From WTFV01 sp965200895 (GTDB lineage Bacteria > Acidobacteriota > Vicinamibacteria > Vicinamibacterales > UBA8438), in contig CBDAVM010000001.1 in assembly GCA_965200895.1 (NCBI GenBank), positions 558,001 to 622,000 on the forward strand: a stretch of DNA of 64,000 nt. Direction: 5' to 3'. The notes under the pieces were generated by a model that was given only the letters and a program-made list of their open reading frames with translations, was not told the DNA's origin and searched no databases. Of the stretch, positions 7,788-15,971 are shown in pieces (within the stretch, counting starts at the first letter, position 1; each line of letters begins with the position of its first letter). Position numbers and translations under genes: made by a program.

Positions 7788-8509
7788 CGGGCGCGTCGGG
7801 CGCGGAACACAGGGAGCGCATCGAAGCTGCGTTGAAGCAGTTCGTCGATCATCGACAGCTTTTCGAGAACATCGCGGACGCGCTCTTGACGTGCATGACT
7901 CAGGATCCGCGCCTCGGTGATTACATCCATTTCACGAGGTCGCGGGTCAAGACCACCGAAAGTTTGCGCGCCAAGCTCGAGAAGCTTGCGCGTGTGCCTG
8001 CATCCGACGCCGACCCGGTAACCGCGGCGAACCTGTTCAGCCGGGTGACGGATCTCGCGGGCGTCAGAATCATTCACCTGCACATGGAACAGCTACAGTT
8101 GATGCATTCGCTGATCCTGAAGATTCTCGAGGAGGAGCAGTACGAGCTCGCCGGCTCGCCGACGGCGCACTGCTGGGACGTCGAGTACGAGGAGTTGTTC
8201 AAGGCGATCGGCATCCGTACCCGAACGCGACAGTCCCTGTATACAACGGTCCACTACGACGTGGTGGCGAATCCGACCACGGGCCTCACGTGCGAGCTGC
8301 AGGTGCGCCCGCTGCTGGACGAGGTCTGGGGCGAGGTGTCGCACCGCGTAAACTACCCGGCGGCCTCGCCAAGCAGGGCGTGCCAGGATCAGTTGAAGGT
8401 GCTCGCGCGGCTGACCACCGGATGCGGACGCCTCGTGGACTCCATCTTCAGGACACACAACGAGGCGGTCGGTCCGAAAGCCACGACCACGCCGACCGAG
8501 CCGTCGTAA
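7784..8509 (+). CDS. RelA/SpoT-type small alarmone synthetase
   Basis: 241 residues. The synthetase domain is complete: the basic ATP-binding segment RSRVKTTESLRAK (residues 52-64), the catalytic-metal Asp90 in TDLAGVRI, YTTVH (153-157) that stacks and positions the acceptor, and Glu171 in ELQVR with the following DEVWGEVSHRVNY. There is no HD hydrolase, TGS or ACT domain, so this is a single-domain enzyme of the size of RelQ/RelP or toxSAS toxins. The family transfers pyrophosphate from ATP to GDP, GTP or adenine nucleotides, or to tRNA CCA ends in some toxSAS members; which applies here is unknown. The ATGA overlap with the ATPase implies coupled translation. Confidence 0.88.
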   Translation: MTGASGAEHRERIEAALKQFVDHRQLFENIADALLTCMTQDPRLGDYIHFTRSRVKTTESLRAKLEKLARVPASDADPVTAANLFSRVTDLAGVRIIHLHMEQLQLMHSLILKILEEEQYELAGSPTAHCWDVEYEELFKAIGIRTRTRQSLYTTVHYDVVANPTTGLTCELQVRPLLDEVWGEVSHRVNYPAASPSRACQDQLKVLARLTTGCGRLVDSIFRTHNEAVGPKATTTPTEPS

Positions 8510-8524
8510 CGCCAGCGGATCCGT

Positions 8525-9085
8525 ATGCTGGCCATCACTCCTCTTCTCGTGCCAGCCGAAGGGGTGAGTCTGCTGGCCCACGCCCTGGCCGCCACCCTCG
8601 ACCCCGTCTCTCTGCTGCTCCTGTTGCAGATGCAGATGGCCGATGTCGACCGGGCCGACGCCGCCCTGGATGTCCTGGATACCCGCATTCGGGCCGAACT
8701 GGCCGACTACCAGCCCCCCTCCGCCTGCTGCAGACGATTCCGGGCATTGACTTCGGCAGTGCCGCCACCATCCTCGCCGAGATCGGACCCGACCTGGGCG
8801 CCTTCCGCGAGGCGCGGCACCTCGGCGCCTGGGCCGGCCTCGCCCCAGGCAACAACACCAGTGCCGGGAACGCCGCTCCGGGCGGGCGCGCAAAGGAAAC
8901 CCCACCCTGCGGGCTACCCTCGCCGAATGCGCCCACGGAGCCGTCCGAACCCAGGGCTCCCAGTTCTACGGCTATCACCGCGCTCACGCCGACAAGCTCG
9001 GCTACAAACGCGCCCTTCTCGCCACCGCGCACAAGCTCTTGCGCGTGACACACGCCGTCCTGCGCGACGACCGGCCTGCCCCTGG
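8525..9085 (+). pseudogene. 3' half of an IS110-family transposase gene, frameshifted
   Basis: Three frames in succession read as the C-terminal part of an IS110/IS116/IS902 transposase: the coiled linker (QMQMADVDRADAALDVLDTRI), then the Transposase_20 domain with LLQTIPGIDFGSAATILAEI and HLGAWAGLAPGNN, then RARKGNPTLRATLAECA and HKLLRVTHAVLRDD. Frameshifts fall near 8720 and 8880. The N-terminal DEDD catalytic half is missing. It begins 15 bases after the alarmone synthetase stop codon. Confidence 0.82.
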
Positions 9086-9097
9086 CGCGGGTGGTGG

Positions 9098-9700
9098 ATG
9101 GAGAGCACGGGCGTATTCTGGAAGTCGGTGCCGCGGGCGCTGGCCGCGGCCGAGGTGGAGGTCTGGGTTGTCAATGCGCGACACGTCAAGCGGGTTCCCG
9201 GCCGCAAGACGGATACGTCGGACAGTCGGTGGCTGGCGACGCTGGCGCGCTACGGGCGGGTCAATCGAGCTTCGTGGCGCCGCCGCGGTTGGAGGAATTG
9301 CGGCGGCTGACGCCGCGGTATGCGCGGACGCGGCGCGTGGCGTCGGCGCGGCGCAACATGCTGCACCGGATGCGGGACGAGAACGGCCTGCGCATCGGGG
9401 GCATCCTGACGGACCGGTTCGGTCTGTCGGGCCGCAACCTGCTGGACGGTCTGGTGGCGGGCCAGGACCCGGAACAGATGGTGGCGGGGGTCCAGGGCAA
9501 GGCGCGCAAGAAGATCCCGGCGCTGCTTGATGCGCTGGGGTGCGGGCTGGACGATGGCGCCAAGCCGCTGGTGGTGCTGCTGCGCGACAGGCAGGAGTCG
9601 GTCGAACGGTCGTTGGCCGAGAGGGAGCGGCGCCTTCTCGAGGCGGTCGAGCGGGATTCCGAGCTGCCCTGGACGCTGCTGCAGACGCTGCCGGGGACGG
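9098..9700 (+). pseudogene. 5' and middle part of a second IS110-family transposase, frameshifted
   Basis: Begins with MESTGVFWKSVPRAL and VNARHVKRVPGRKTDTSDSR, the conserved region of the DEDD domain, but lacks the first 40-50 residues with the first catalytic Asp. Near 9270 the frame shifts, and the protein continues as FVAPPRLEELRRLTPRYART onward to LLQTLPGT, where homology stops at about 9700. Both remnants lie head to tail on the plus strand, the 3' half of one directly before the 5' half of the other. Bases 9608-9640 recur at 17491-17523. Confidence 0.82.
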
Positions 9701-10054
9701 TGAAGTGTGTCCCGTGCCTTGTCGGGCTTTCGGAGGAAACAGATTCTCGGACCACATCCGCGCCCATGTTGACTCCGAGTTCCGGAAGGGCCGGATCTTC
9801 GAGCGCCTACAGCAAGTACCGACAACCCCATGTAGGCTCCCAACCCTATCCACGTTCCCTTCCACACGCTGCCGACCTTCCGTACCCGGTTGCCGATGCC
9901 GGCCAAGCCGAGCGACTTACCTTCGACCATCTTGCCGCCACACCATACCGGTGTTCGCAAACGCAAAACGAACCACCACCGCGATTGTTGCTCCCAGGTT
10001 GGAACGGCTTTTGTTTCCCGCAACGTCGCGCTGTATGCTTTGCCAAGTTCAAGT
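9701..10054. other. Non-coding stretch after the IS110 remnant
   Basis: 354 bases with no supported gene on either strand. The composition is less GC-rich than the neighbours around 9940-10010. It separates IS debris from the 3' end of the convergent gene at 10055. Confidence 0.4.
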
Positions 10055-10969
10055 TCAGGGTTCAACGCCGAAATCGTGAACCGTCAACCCGGGAACGATG
10101 GTCACACCGGTATCAAGACGGATGAAACCGAATTCCCCAAGACCGAGAGGCTCGGACGGTCGGAGTCGATACGTGTCGAAGTCGATCCGTTCGGTGCTGA
10201 ACGGGATCACAGCGTCCAAGTTGACACCGCCAGGCAGGATGTCGAACGTGCGCTCACCGTACTCGGTTTCTTCGTAGAATTGGACGAGCACTAGATCGTC
10301 GACGGCGCCCCGCTCAGCCGCGTCGAACTCAAACGTTTGATAGTGGTCCGAGCTTCTAGTCGCCGCGTTGAGTCCCGGGAGGATCGCGAACTGCTTCGGC
10401 CGGCTGAACAACCCTCCGCCCTCCTCCTCGACACGCCGGACAACGCTCGGCGCAACCAGTTCGCGGGTCCCGTCACCAGCAATGAGGTAGATGCTCAACT
10501 CTCCGGCACGTGGGTCGCCGGACCGACCCGCGGACGGCGTGGAAGGGGTTCGCGGAGTTCGCGGGGCTGAGGTCAACTCGGACTCTTCGGCTTGCAGGAC
10601 CACCGCCGACTCATCTCCCCCGAACGTGGAGTTGAAGACCGTCATCCCGACGACTTCGAACTCCGGGGGAACGCCGTTGAGCTCCCACTCCATCGTTCCC
10701 GTCCGGCTGGTGGCCAACAGTATGTAGCGGTAGCGGCGGCCCTCCGGGTCGCGTTCCATGATGACGACCACCTCGCTGCCGCCGAAGGCCGTTTCGCCGC
10801 CCTGAGTCCCGACGAAACGGTACCCGTTTCCACCGGCGGCATTGAGTTCGTCCTCCATCGTCCCTGTTCGATTCGTCGCGAGGAGGATGAACCTGTCCTG
10901 CCCTTGAGCCACGTCGGGCACCGCCGCCGCCAGAAGGCTTGCTGCGACTACACCCCAGATCGCCCGCAT
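10055..10969 (-). CDS. Exported protein with two DUF4177-like repeats
   Basis: 304 residues with a signal peptide (residues 1-23, ending AQGQ). Residues 26-72 and 81-126 are two copies of one unit: RFILLATNRTGTMEDELN and RYILLATSRTGTMEWELN, each followed by G..FVG/VVGM, an AFGG/TFGG turn and an EVVVIM/SAVVLQ strand. This resembles the DUF4177 pattern of a strand-helix unit beginning with a Y..L-type strand. A Pro/Ser/Arg linker (130-155) leads to a beta-rich C-terminal region of unknown type. The location is probably periplasm or outer membrane. Function unknown. The gene is separated by 109 bases from the next minus-strand exported protein. Confidence 0.72.
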   Translation of the reverse strand: MRAIWGVVAASLLAAAVPDVAQGQDRFILLATNRTGTMEDELNAAGGNGYRFVGTQGGETAFGGSEVVVIMERDPEGRRYRYILLATSRTGTMEWELNGVPPEFEVVGMTVFNSTFGGDESAVVLQAEESELTSAPRTPRTPSTPSAGRSGDPRAGELSIYLIAGDGTRELVAPSVVRRVEEEGGGLFSRPKQFAILPGLNAATRSSDHYQTFEFDAAERGAVDDLVLVQFYEETEYGERTFDILPGGVNLDAVIPFSTERIDFDTYRLRPSEPLGLGEFGFIRLDTGVTIVPGLTVHDFGVEP

Positions 10970-11078
10970 ACCTGCACCTCCATCGGCTCACACTTGCTTA
11001 GCACTTCGCCTCTCCGGTAGCTCACACTACTTCCCGACACGGAGTTCACGGAGTTGAGAGCACTGCGACAGAGCGGAG

Positions 11079-11546
11079 TTATCGGAGCATCATGAACAGC
11101 CCGGCAGCGGCGATACCGCCCCCGATGCCGACGCGGCCAGTACACATGCTGGTGTCAATGCTGACGGAACCGGCACGGCCCACGTTGAAGTCAGCACCGC
11201 AGGTGCTGAGCGCCCCGTTGAGAGCCAACAGCCCCCCGAGGCCGAGCATGCCGACCCCGACCCACTTCATGGTGTTGGAATTGCCCGTCGGACGGGAGCG
11301 GGAGCGAGTGCGCTGAAGCAAGACGCCGCGCTCCAGAACTTCGGCGACGAGGCGATCGACGTCGAGAGCGGCAGGAATCGACGCGGCGGACGCCCGCCGG
11401 CTTGGGTCAACCAAAGCCGTTTGGCCGTTGGCCATGACCGGCAGAGCCATGAACACTAATGTGAGAAAGGCCGCGGTCACAGCGTTCCGGAGAGTTCGAA
11501 CACGCGCCTTCGACGAAAGAGAGCGGCAGACATCATCATGCATCAT
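11079..11546 (-). CDS. Small exported membrane protein of unknown function
   Basis: 155 residues. The N-terminus has a basic region and a signal/anchor (FLTLVFMALPVMANGQ, ending near residue 42). A central helix (IPAALDVDRLVAEVLERGVLL) precedes two hydrophobic glycine-rich segments, MKWVGVGMLGLGGLLALNGAL and RVGIGGGIAAAGLFMML, flanking two cysteines (TCGADF, SMCTG) that may pair. A GGGGAGGAA ribosome site lies close to the first of two adjacent ATGs at 11546 and 11543; the second has the better spacing. No family recognised. It is transcribed in the direction of the two-repeat protein at 10055 and may share its mRNA. Confidence 0.6.
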   Translation of the reverse strand: MMHDDVCRSLSSKARVRTLRNAVTAAFLTLVFMALPVMANGQTALVDPSRRASAASIPAALDVDRLVAEVLERGVLLQRTRSRSRPTGNSNTMKWVGVGMLGLGGLLALNGALSTCGADFNVGRAGSVSIDTSMCTGRVGIGGGIAAAGLFMMLR

Positions 11547-12162
11547 TTCCTCCCCAAGGATTCCGAAAAGCTGGCTTCATCACGGTTCATCGCACGTGTC
11601 GGCCGGTCAAGGCAGGCCACCGAGCGACGACCGATCGATGTTTCCGATGTAGACCCACCGGCTGCGCACGAGTCGCGCGACCTGTGCGTTGCCCCAGGTG
11701 GTCGCTGAGCACCGTCACGCCGACTGCGGGCATGGACGCACCCGCAGCACGGATCAGGACGACGTGGTGTCGAGATGTGGAAACCGATTTCCGCCGCCGA
11801 ACGACGGGCCCCAAGCAGGAATAGAGAACACTCCGACTCGATTCCGACCGGCGGGAGCGACCGCGACTCGACGCGGGAAGTTACCGGCTTCAGAGCACGT
11901 GCATCAGACCTGACGCCGGATGGATCCGATCTTGCAGAGAGAGATGATGCGATCCGCTGTTTCGCCCTTGTCAAAGCTTGGGCACAGGGGCTCGCGCTCA
12001 GCGGGGACAGAGGGAGCGCAGATCACAATCCAAGTCACGGGATTACGCTATCAGGTGAAGCGCTCACCTGTCAAGGGGGAGTCTTGTCCCGGACAAGAGG
12101 GTGCACGTCAGATTTGTGCGGTCGTCGCTTTGAGGGGGTGTAGAGCGTGGCGTGATCCCGGA
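11547..12162. other. Gene-free stretch before the first molybdenum hydroxylase copy
   Basis: 616 bases. Frames on both strands are open by composition but show no family similarity or convincing start. The only clear structure is a short inverted repeat at 12082-12098. The segment may hold divergent promoters for the genes at 11546 (minus) and 12366 (plus), or decayed mobile DNA. Confidence 0.4.
12082..12098. promoter_or_regulatory. 17-bp inverted repeat, possible operator
   Basis: Perfect 7-bp arms TCTTGTC and GACAAGA with a CCG centre. It is 284 bases upstream of the hydroxylase start and just outside the duplicated unit, so the second copy of the gene lacks it. Confidence 0.35.
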
Positions 12163-12365
12163 GAGCCCGGGGCGGGGTCCTGTCCACGTGACGTGGCTGT
12201 GCTCCCGCAGCGGATCCGTGGCCTGCGCCGCCTTGCTGCCGTCCGCTTGTCCATTCAGGACGATGCCGTTTACCCTACTCGGCGGTGTGCGCTCGTCGCC
12301 GGGATGCCAGAAAGACCCACGTCATGAAGAATTGCGCCGTGAACCGCGCGGAACGGAGCTAGACC

Positions 12366-14729
12366 ATGGCCGCCACGCCCGTTCTGCCGAAGCTCGTCGG
12401 CCAGCGCGTCAAGCGGCGCGAGGATCCGCGCCTGATCCAGGGGCGCGGCACCTACGTCGACGACGTGAAGATCGCCGGCATGCAGCATCTGGCGTTCCGG
12501 CGCAGCGACATCGCGCACGGCCGGATCCGCGCCATCGACACCCGCGCCGCCGAGGCCATCGACGGTGTGGAAGCGGTGTTCACCGGCGCGCAGATTGCGG
12601 AGTTCCTGGCCCCGATGCCGATCGGCACGCCCTTTCCGTCACCCGAGCACCGGGCGGTGGCGGTCGACACGGTGCGTTTCGTCGGCGACCCGGTCGCGGT
12701 GGTGGTGGCGTCGGACCGCTACGTGGCGCGCGACGCCGCCGACGCCATCGTCGTCGACTGCGAGCCGCTGCCGGCGGTGGTCGATCCGGAACAGGCCATG
12801 ACCGGCCGGTCGGCCGTGCTGCACGCCGACTTCCCGGACAATGTCGCCCTCGGCCCGCTGCCTGCCGGCACCGGCGTCGGCCGCAAGGGGGCCGTGGACG
12901 ACACCGCCGTCGACGCGGCGTTCGAGGCGGCCGATGTGGTCGTCACGCAGCGCATGGCGAACCAGCGGCTCGCGCCGAACTCCATCGAGGCGCGCGGCGT
13001 GGTGGCGCACTACGAGCCGGGGCGCGAGGCGCTGACCCTCTGGTCGTCAACCCAGAATCCCCACATCCTGCGCACTTTCGTCGCGCAGATGCTCGATCTC
13101 GGGCAGGACCGCGTGCGGGCGATCGCGCCCGAGGTGGGCGGCGGCTTCGGCGCCAAGATCAACATCTACGGCGAGGAGTACGTGGCGGCGGCGCTGTCGA
13201 AGCGGCTCGGTCTGCCCATCAAGTGGATCGAGGACCGCTCCGAGGCGTTTCTCGCCACCGTGCACGGGCGCGACCTGATCGCCTACGTGGAGCTGGCGGC
13301 GGCCCGGGACGGGAAGGTGCTCGGCCTGCGGATGCGGATCATCGCCGACATCGGCGCCTACAACATGCTGCTCACCGCCGGCGTGCCGACCAACAGCATG
13401 ACGATGGCCAACGCGACCTACGCCTTCCCCGCCATCCGGGCCACGCTGACCGAGGTCTTCACCAACAAGACCCCGACCGACGCGTATCGGGGCGCCGGAC
13501 GGCCCGAGGCGGCCTACTTCGTCGAGCGGGCGATGGACATGCTGGCCCGCGAGCTCGACATGGACCCGGCGGAGCTGCGCCGGAAGAACTTCATCCCGCC
13601 GGATCAGTTCCCGTACAGGACCGAGATGGGGGCCGTCTACGACTCCGGCGACTACGAGAAGGCGCTCGACCACGCCCTGCGGGTCGCCGGCTGGGAGGAC
13701 CTGAAGGGCGAGCGGGACCGGGCGCGGGCCGACGGCCGGCTGGTCGGGCTCGGTCTGTCGATGTACGTCGAGATCTGCGGCATGGGTCCGTCCTCCACCC
13801 TGCCCCCGGGGGGCTGGGAGCACGCCCAGGTCACCGTCGAGCGGGACGGGCGAATCAGCGCCACGACTGGCGTCTCGCCGCACGGCCAGGGCAACGAGAC
13901 CACCTTCGCGCAGATGCTGGCCGACCAGTTCGGGGTGCCGCTCGACCACGTGACCGTCCACCACGGCGACACCGCGGTGGTCAAGCAGGGCATCGGCACC
14001 TTCGGCAGCCGCTCGCAGGCGGTCGGCGGGGCGGCCCTGCACGACGCGGGGACGAAGGTGAGGGCCAAGATGGCGAAGTTCGCCGCGGCGCTGCTCGAGG
14101 CCCACGAGAGCGATCTCGTCTTCGAGAACGGGACCATCGCCGTCAAGGGCGCGCCGGCGTCGGCCAAGCCGTTCGCCGAGGTCGCCGCCTACGCCTACCG
14201 CCCGGTGCGGCTGCCGGAGGGGCTGACCCCCGGACTGAGCGACGAGGCGTTCTTCGAGCCGAAGAACAACACCTATCCGTTCGGCTGCCACATCGCGCTG
14301 CTGGAGGTCGACCGGGAGACCGGCGAGCCGCGGCTGCTGAAGATGGTGGCGGTCGACGACGCCGGCCACCTCATCAATCCGCTGATCGTCGAGGGTCAGA
14401 TCCACGGCGGGCTCGCGCAGGGCATCGGGCAGGCCATGATCGAGGAGGTCGCCTACGGCGCCGACGGACAGCCGCTGACCGCCTCGTTCATGGACTACGC
14501 GCTGCCGCGCGCGAGCGACTTCCCGCGCTTCGAACTCGACAGCACCGTCACGCCGACGCCGGTCAATCCGCTCGGCGCCAAGGGGGTCGGCGAGGCCGGG
14601 ACCATCGGCTCGACGCCGTGCATCGTCAACGCCGCCGTGGATGCGCTGAGCGGCCACGGCGTGCGGCATCTCGACATGATGCTGCGGCCCGAGAAGCTGT
14701 GGCGCATCGTGCAGGGAGGCGGACAGTGA
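12366..14729 (+). CDS. Molybdenum hydroxylase large subunit (xanthine dehydrogenase/CO dehydrogenase CoxL family), copy 1
   Basis: 787 residues, the usual length for the molybdopterin-binding subunit of xanthine, aldehyde or form-II CO dehydrogenases. The N-terminal aldehyde-oxidase a/b hammerhead domain (residues 1-130) is followed by the Mo-binding domain with GGGFGAKINIYGEEYVAAAL, the active-site loop AYRGAGR (373-379), which marks form II rather than the AYXCSFR of true CoxL, and the C-terminal GAKGVGEAGTIGSTPCIVNA. It oxidises a carbon substrate at Mo and passes electrons via Fe-S and FAD subunits. No 2Fe-2S (CoxS-like) gene lies in the window. Here the partner FAD gene is truncated, so this copy has no intact adjacent partner. 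Identical to the protein at 17650. Confidence 0.92.
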   Translation: MAATPVLPKLVGQRVKRREDPRLIQGRGTYVDDVKIAGMQHLAFRRSDIAHGRIRAIDTRAAEAIDGVEAVFTGAQIAEFLAPMPIGTPFPSPEHRAVAVDTVRFVGDPVAVVVASDRYVARDAADAIVVDCEPLPAVVDPEQAMTGRSAVLHADFPDNVALGPLPAGTGVGRKGAVDDTAVDAAFEAADVVVTQRMANQRLAPNSIEARGVVAHYEPGREALTLWSSTQNPHILRTFVAQMLDLGQDRVRAIAPEVGGGFGAKINIYGEEYVAAALSKRLGLPIKWIEDRSEAFLATVHGRDLIAYVELAAARDGKVLGLRMRIIADIGAYNMLLTAGVPTNSMTMANATYAFPAIRATLTEVFTNKTPTDAYRGAGRPEAAYFVERAMDMLARELDMDPAELRRKNFIPPDQFPYRTEMGAVYDSGDYEKALDHALRVAGWEDLKGERDRARADGRLVGLGLSMYVEICGMGPSSTLPPGGWEHAQVTVERDGRISATTGVSPHGQGNETTFAQMLADQFGVPLDHVTVHHGDTAVVKQGIGTFGSRSQAVGGAALHDAGTKVRAKMAKFAAALLEAHESDLVFENGTIAVKGAPASAKPFAEVAAYAYRPVRLPEGLTPGLSDEAFFEPKNNTYPFGCHIALLEVDRETGEPRLLKMVAVDDAGHLINPLIVEGQIHGGLAQGIGQAMIEEVAYGADGQPLTASFMDYALPRASDFPRFELDSTVTPTPVNPLGAKGVGEAGTIGSTPCIVNAAVDALSGHGVRHLDMMLRPEKLWRIVQGGGQ

Positions 14730-14874
14730 TCCCGGCTGCATTCGACTACACCCGCGCCTCCTCGCTCGACGACGCCATCGAGAAGCTCCGGACGGCCGGC
14801 CCGGCGGGCAAGCTGCTCGCAGGCGGCCACCAGCCTGGTGCCGCTGATGAAGCTGCGCCTGAGCGAGCCGGCGG
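14726..14874 (+). pseudogene. Truncated 5' end of the FAD-binding subunit gene
   Basis: Starts with GTG overlapping the hydroxylase stop codon, as in the intact copy at 20010, and encodes IPAAFDYTRASSLDDAIEKL. An extra C near 14830 shifts the frame in the FAD-binding loop AGGHSLVP, and homology to the intact gene ends at 14874, where the repeat ends. It is a by-product of the duplication. Confidence 0.88.
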
Positions 14875-14993
14875 GTACACTTCGCGTCCAAGAATACCCT
14901 GTCGTGGTGAGCGCGAACTCCATACGCCCACCGACGCAGCCCGGCTCGGAATCCCCACGCGCCCTGGGAAATGCCTCGAATGCGGCAGCCCCT

Positions 14994-15123
14994 GCTCGAG
15001 ATCGCGTCGAATGAGGTCGCGGATGTAATCGCTGTCGTTCGTGAAACGGCCAGCCGCGATCTGGGTCTTGATCCACAGATCGTGCCAGTCGGTCAGTGTG
15101 ATGGTCTTGCGTATCGTGCCCAT
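14994..15123 (-). pseudogene. Truncated ParD-type antitoxin gene
   Basis: ATG at 15123-15121 begins MGTIRKTITLTDWHDLWIKT and QIAAGRFTNDSDYIRDLIRR, a clear ParD ribbon-helix-helix start. After IRRDLEQ (about base 14994) the family sequence stops. The frame stays open into the junction and the antisense of the FAD-subunit fragment down to 14746, giving a chimeric frame of about 125 residues. No ParE toxin is present. This marks a third mobile or addiction module at the junction next to the restriction-modification genes. Confidence 0.7.
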
Positions 15124-15152
15124 CTGGAACCCCAGGATCGGCTGCCTGGAGT

Positions 15153-15944
15153 TCACGTACGCTGTCGGTATGCAGCAAGGTCCGCTGGTGTGACTTCTTC
15201 GGCGTCCACCAACTTGTAGTGCCGTTCCATCAAGATCTTCACTTCGCCGTCGATCCTCTCGAACGCGAAAAGTGCGATCACGTCTTCGTGCGTGAACTGA
15301 GCTGCCACCGGCCGGCAGACCAGCTCGGGAAACTTGGATTCGCACAGCGCCATGTCCTGTTCGATCTGTACGATGTTCAGCGCATCACGCCTGCCCTTGG
15401 CCTGCACTGGGACGACGTACTGGCAGCCCTTCGTATCCACTCCCACGTACAGTTCATCCGTCTCGACCTGTCCGATGCCGCGCACTGCCGTCCGGAGATG
15501 ATTCTGCAGCGAGTAGCAGGTGATTCCCGTGAAGATGTCAATCAAACGATTGTACCGGACCTTCGCCAAGAGGGCCTGTTCATCGCCGAGTGCGTGCATC
15601 GCGACAACGCCGGGCGTGGCGTCGGGAACCTTGGTGGCTCCCATCTGTTCGTTGGGAGCCAGACAAATCGGGCGGGTCAGGACGAAGCTGTATCGCCCCG
15701 GCCCCGTCCCGCGGATGATCCACTCGCGGCCGGCGGTGGCAGTGGACTGCACGGCCTCTGGAAGAGTCCCGCGGTACCGCGCGCTGTACACGACATCACC
15801 GAGATTGCTCGGACGCGGGAGGCGTAGCCGCTCGGCGGCTGCCGTGATGTCGGATCGCTCGAAGTCGACTTGCGTCGTCCCCTTCTTGAACTTCGATACA
15901 AAGATCTCTTCGAGGATCGCAGCGTAGACGTTGGACTTGGTCAT
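15153..15944 (-). CDS. Probable type II restriction endonuclease, PD-(D/E)XK-like
   Basis: 263 residues from ATG 15944; a GTG at 15968 would add 8 residues. It lies 27 bases downstream of a DNA methyltransferase in the same direction. Near the C-terminal third, ETDELYVGVD (161-170) followed by VVPVQAKG (177-184) reads as the acidic strand plus (E/Q)xK of a PD-(D/E)XK nuclease, with Gln replacing the usual Glu. FTHEDVIALFAFE follows as a strand-helix unit. I cannot name a restriction enzyme subfamily or recognition site. Function is inferred from motif and pairing with the methylase. Confidence 0.72.
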   Translation of the reverse strand: MTKSNVYAAILEEIFVSKFKKGTTQVDFERSDITAAAERLRLPRPSNLGDVVYSARYRGTLPEAVQSTATAGREWIIRGTGPGRYSFVLTRPICLAPNEQMGATKVPDATPGVVAMHALGDEQALLAKVRYNRLIDIFTGITCYSLQNHLRTAVRGIGQVETDELYVGVDTKGCQYVVPVQAKGRRDALNIVQIEQDMALCESKFPELVCRPVAAQFTHEDVIALFAFERIDGEVKILMERHYKLVDAEEVTPADLAAYRQRT

Positions 15945-15971
15945 GGTGATCAACCGTCCGGGGCGCACGGA

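Larger units (their letters stand above)
12163..14874 (+). repeat. Left copy of a 2.7 kb direct repeat
   Basis: Matches 17415-20157. It contains about 200 bases of upstream sequence, the entire hydroxylase gene and the first 150 bases of the FAD subunit gene. The hydroxylase proteins are identical in all 787 residues. Differences I see cluster at the edges: a few substitutions in the first 20 bases, a 33-base segment missing here, one extra T near 12255, and one extra C near 14830. Homology stops at 14874 inside the FAD-subunit gene. Confidence 0.92.

Noticed and set aside
13047..14891. Long minus-strand open frame opposite the hydroxylase gene (and its counterpart at 18331-20025)
   Set aside because: His/Asp/Arg-rich antisense of a conserved coding sequence with no family similarity; a composition effect.
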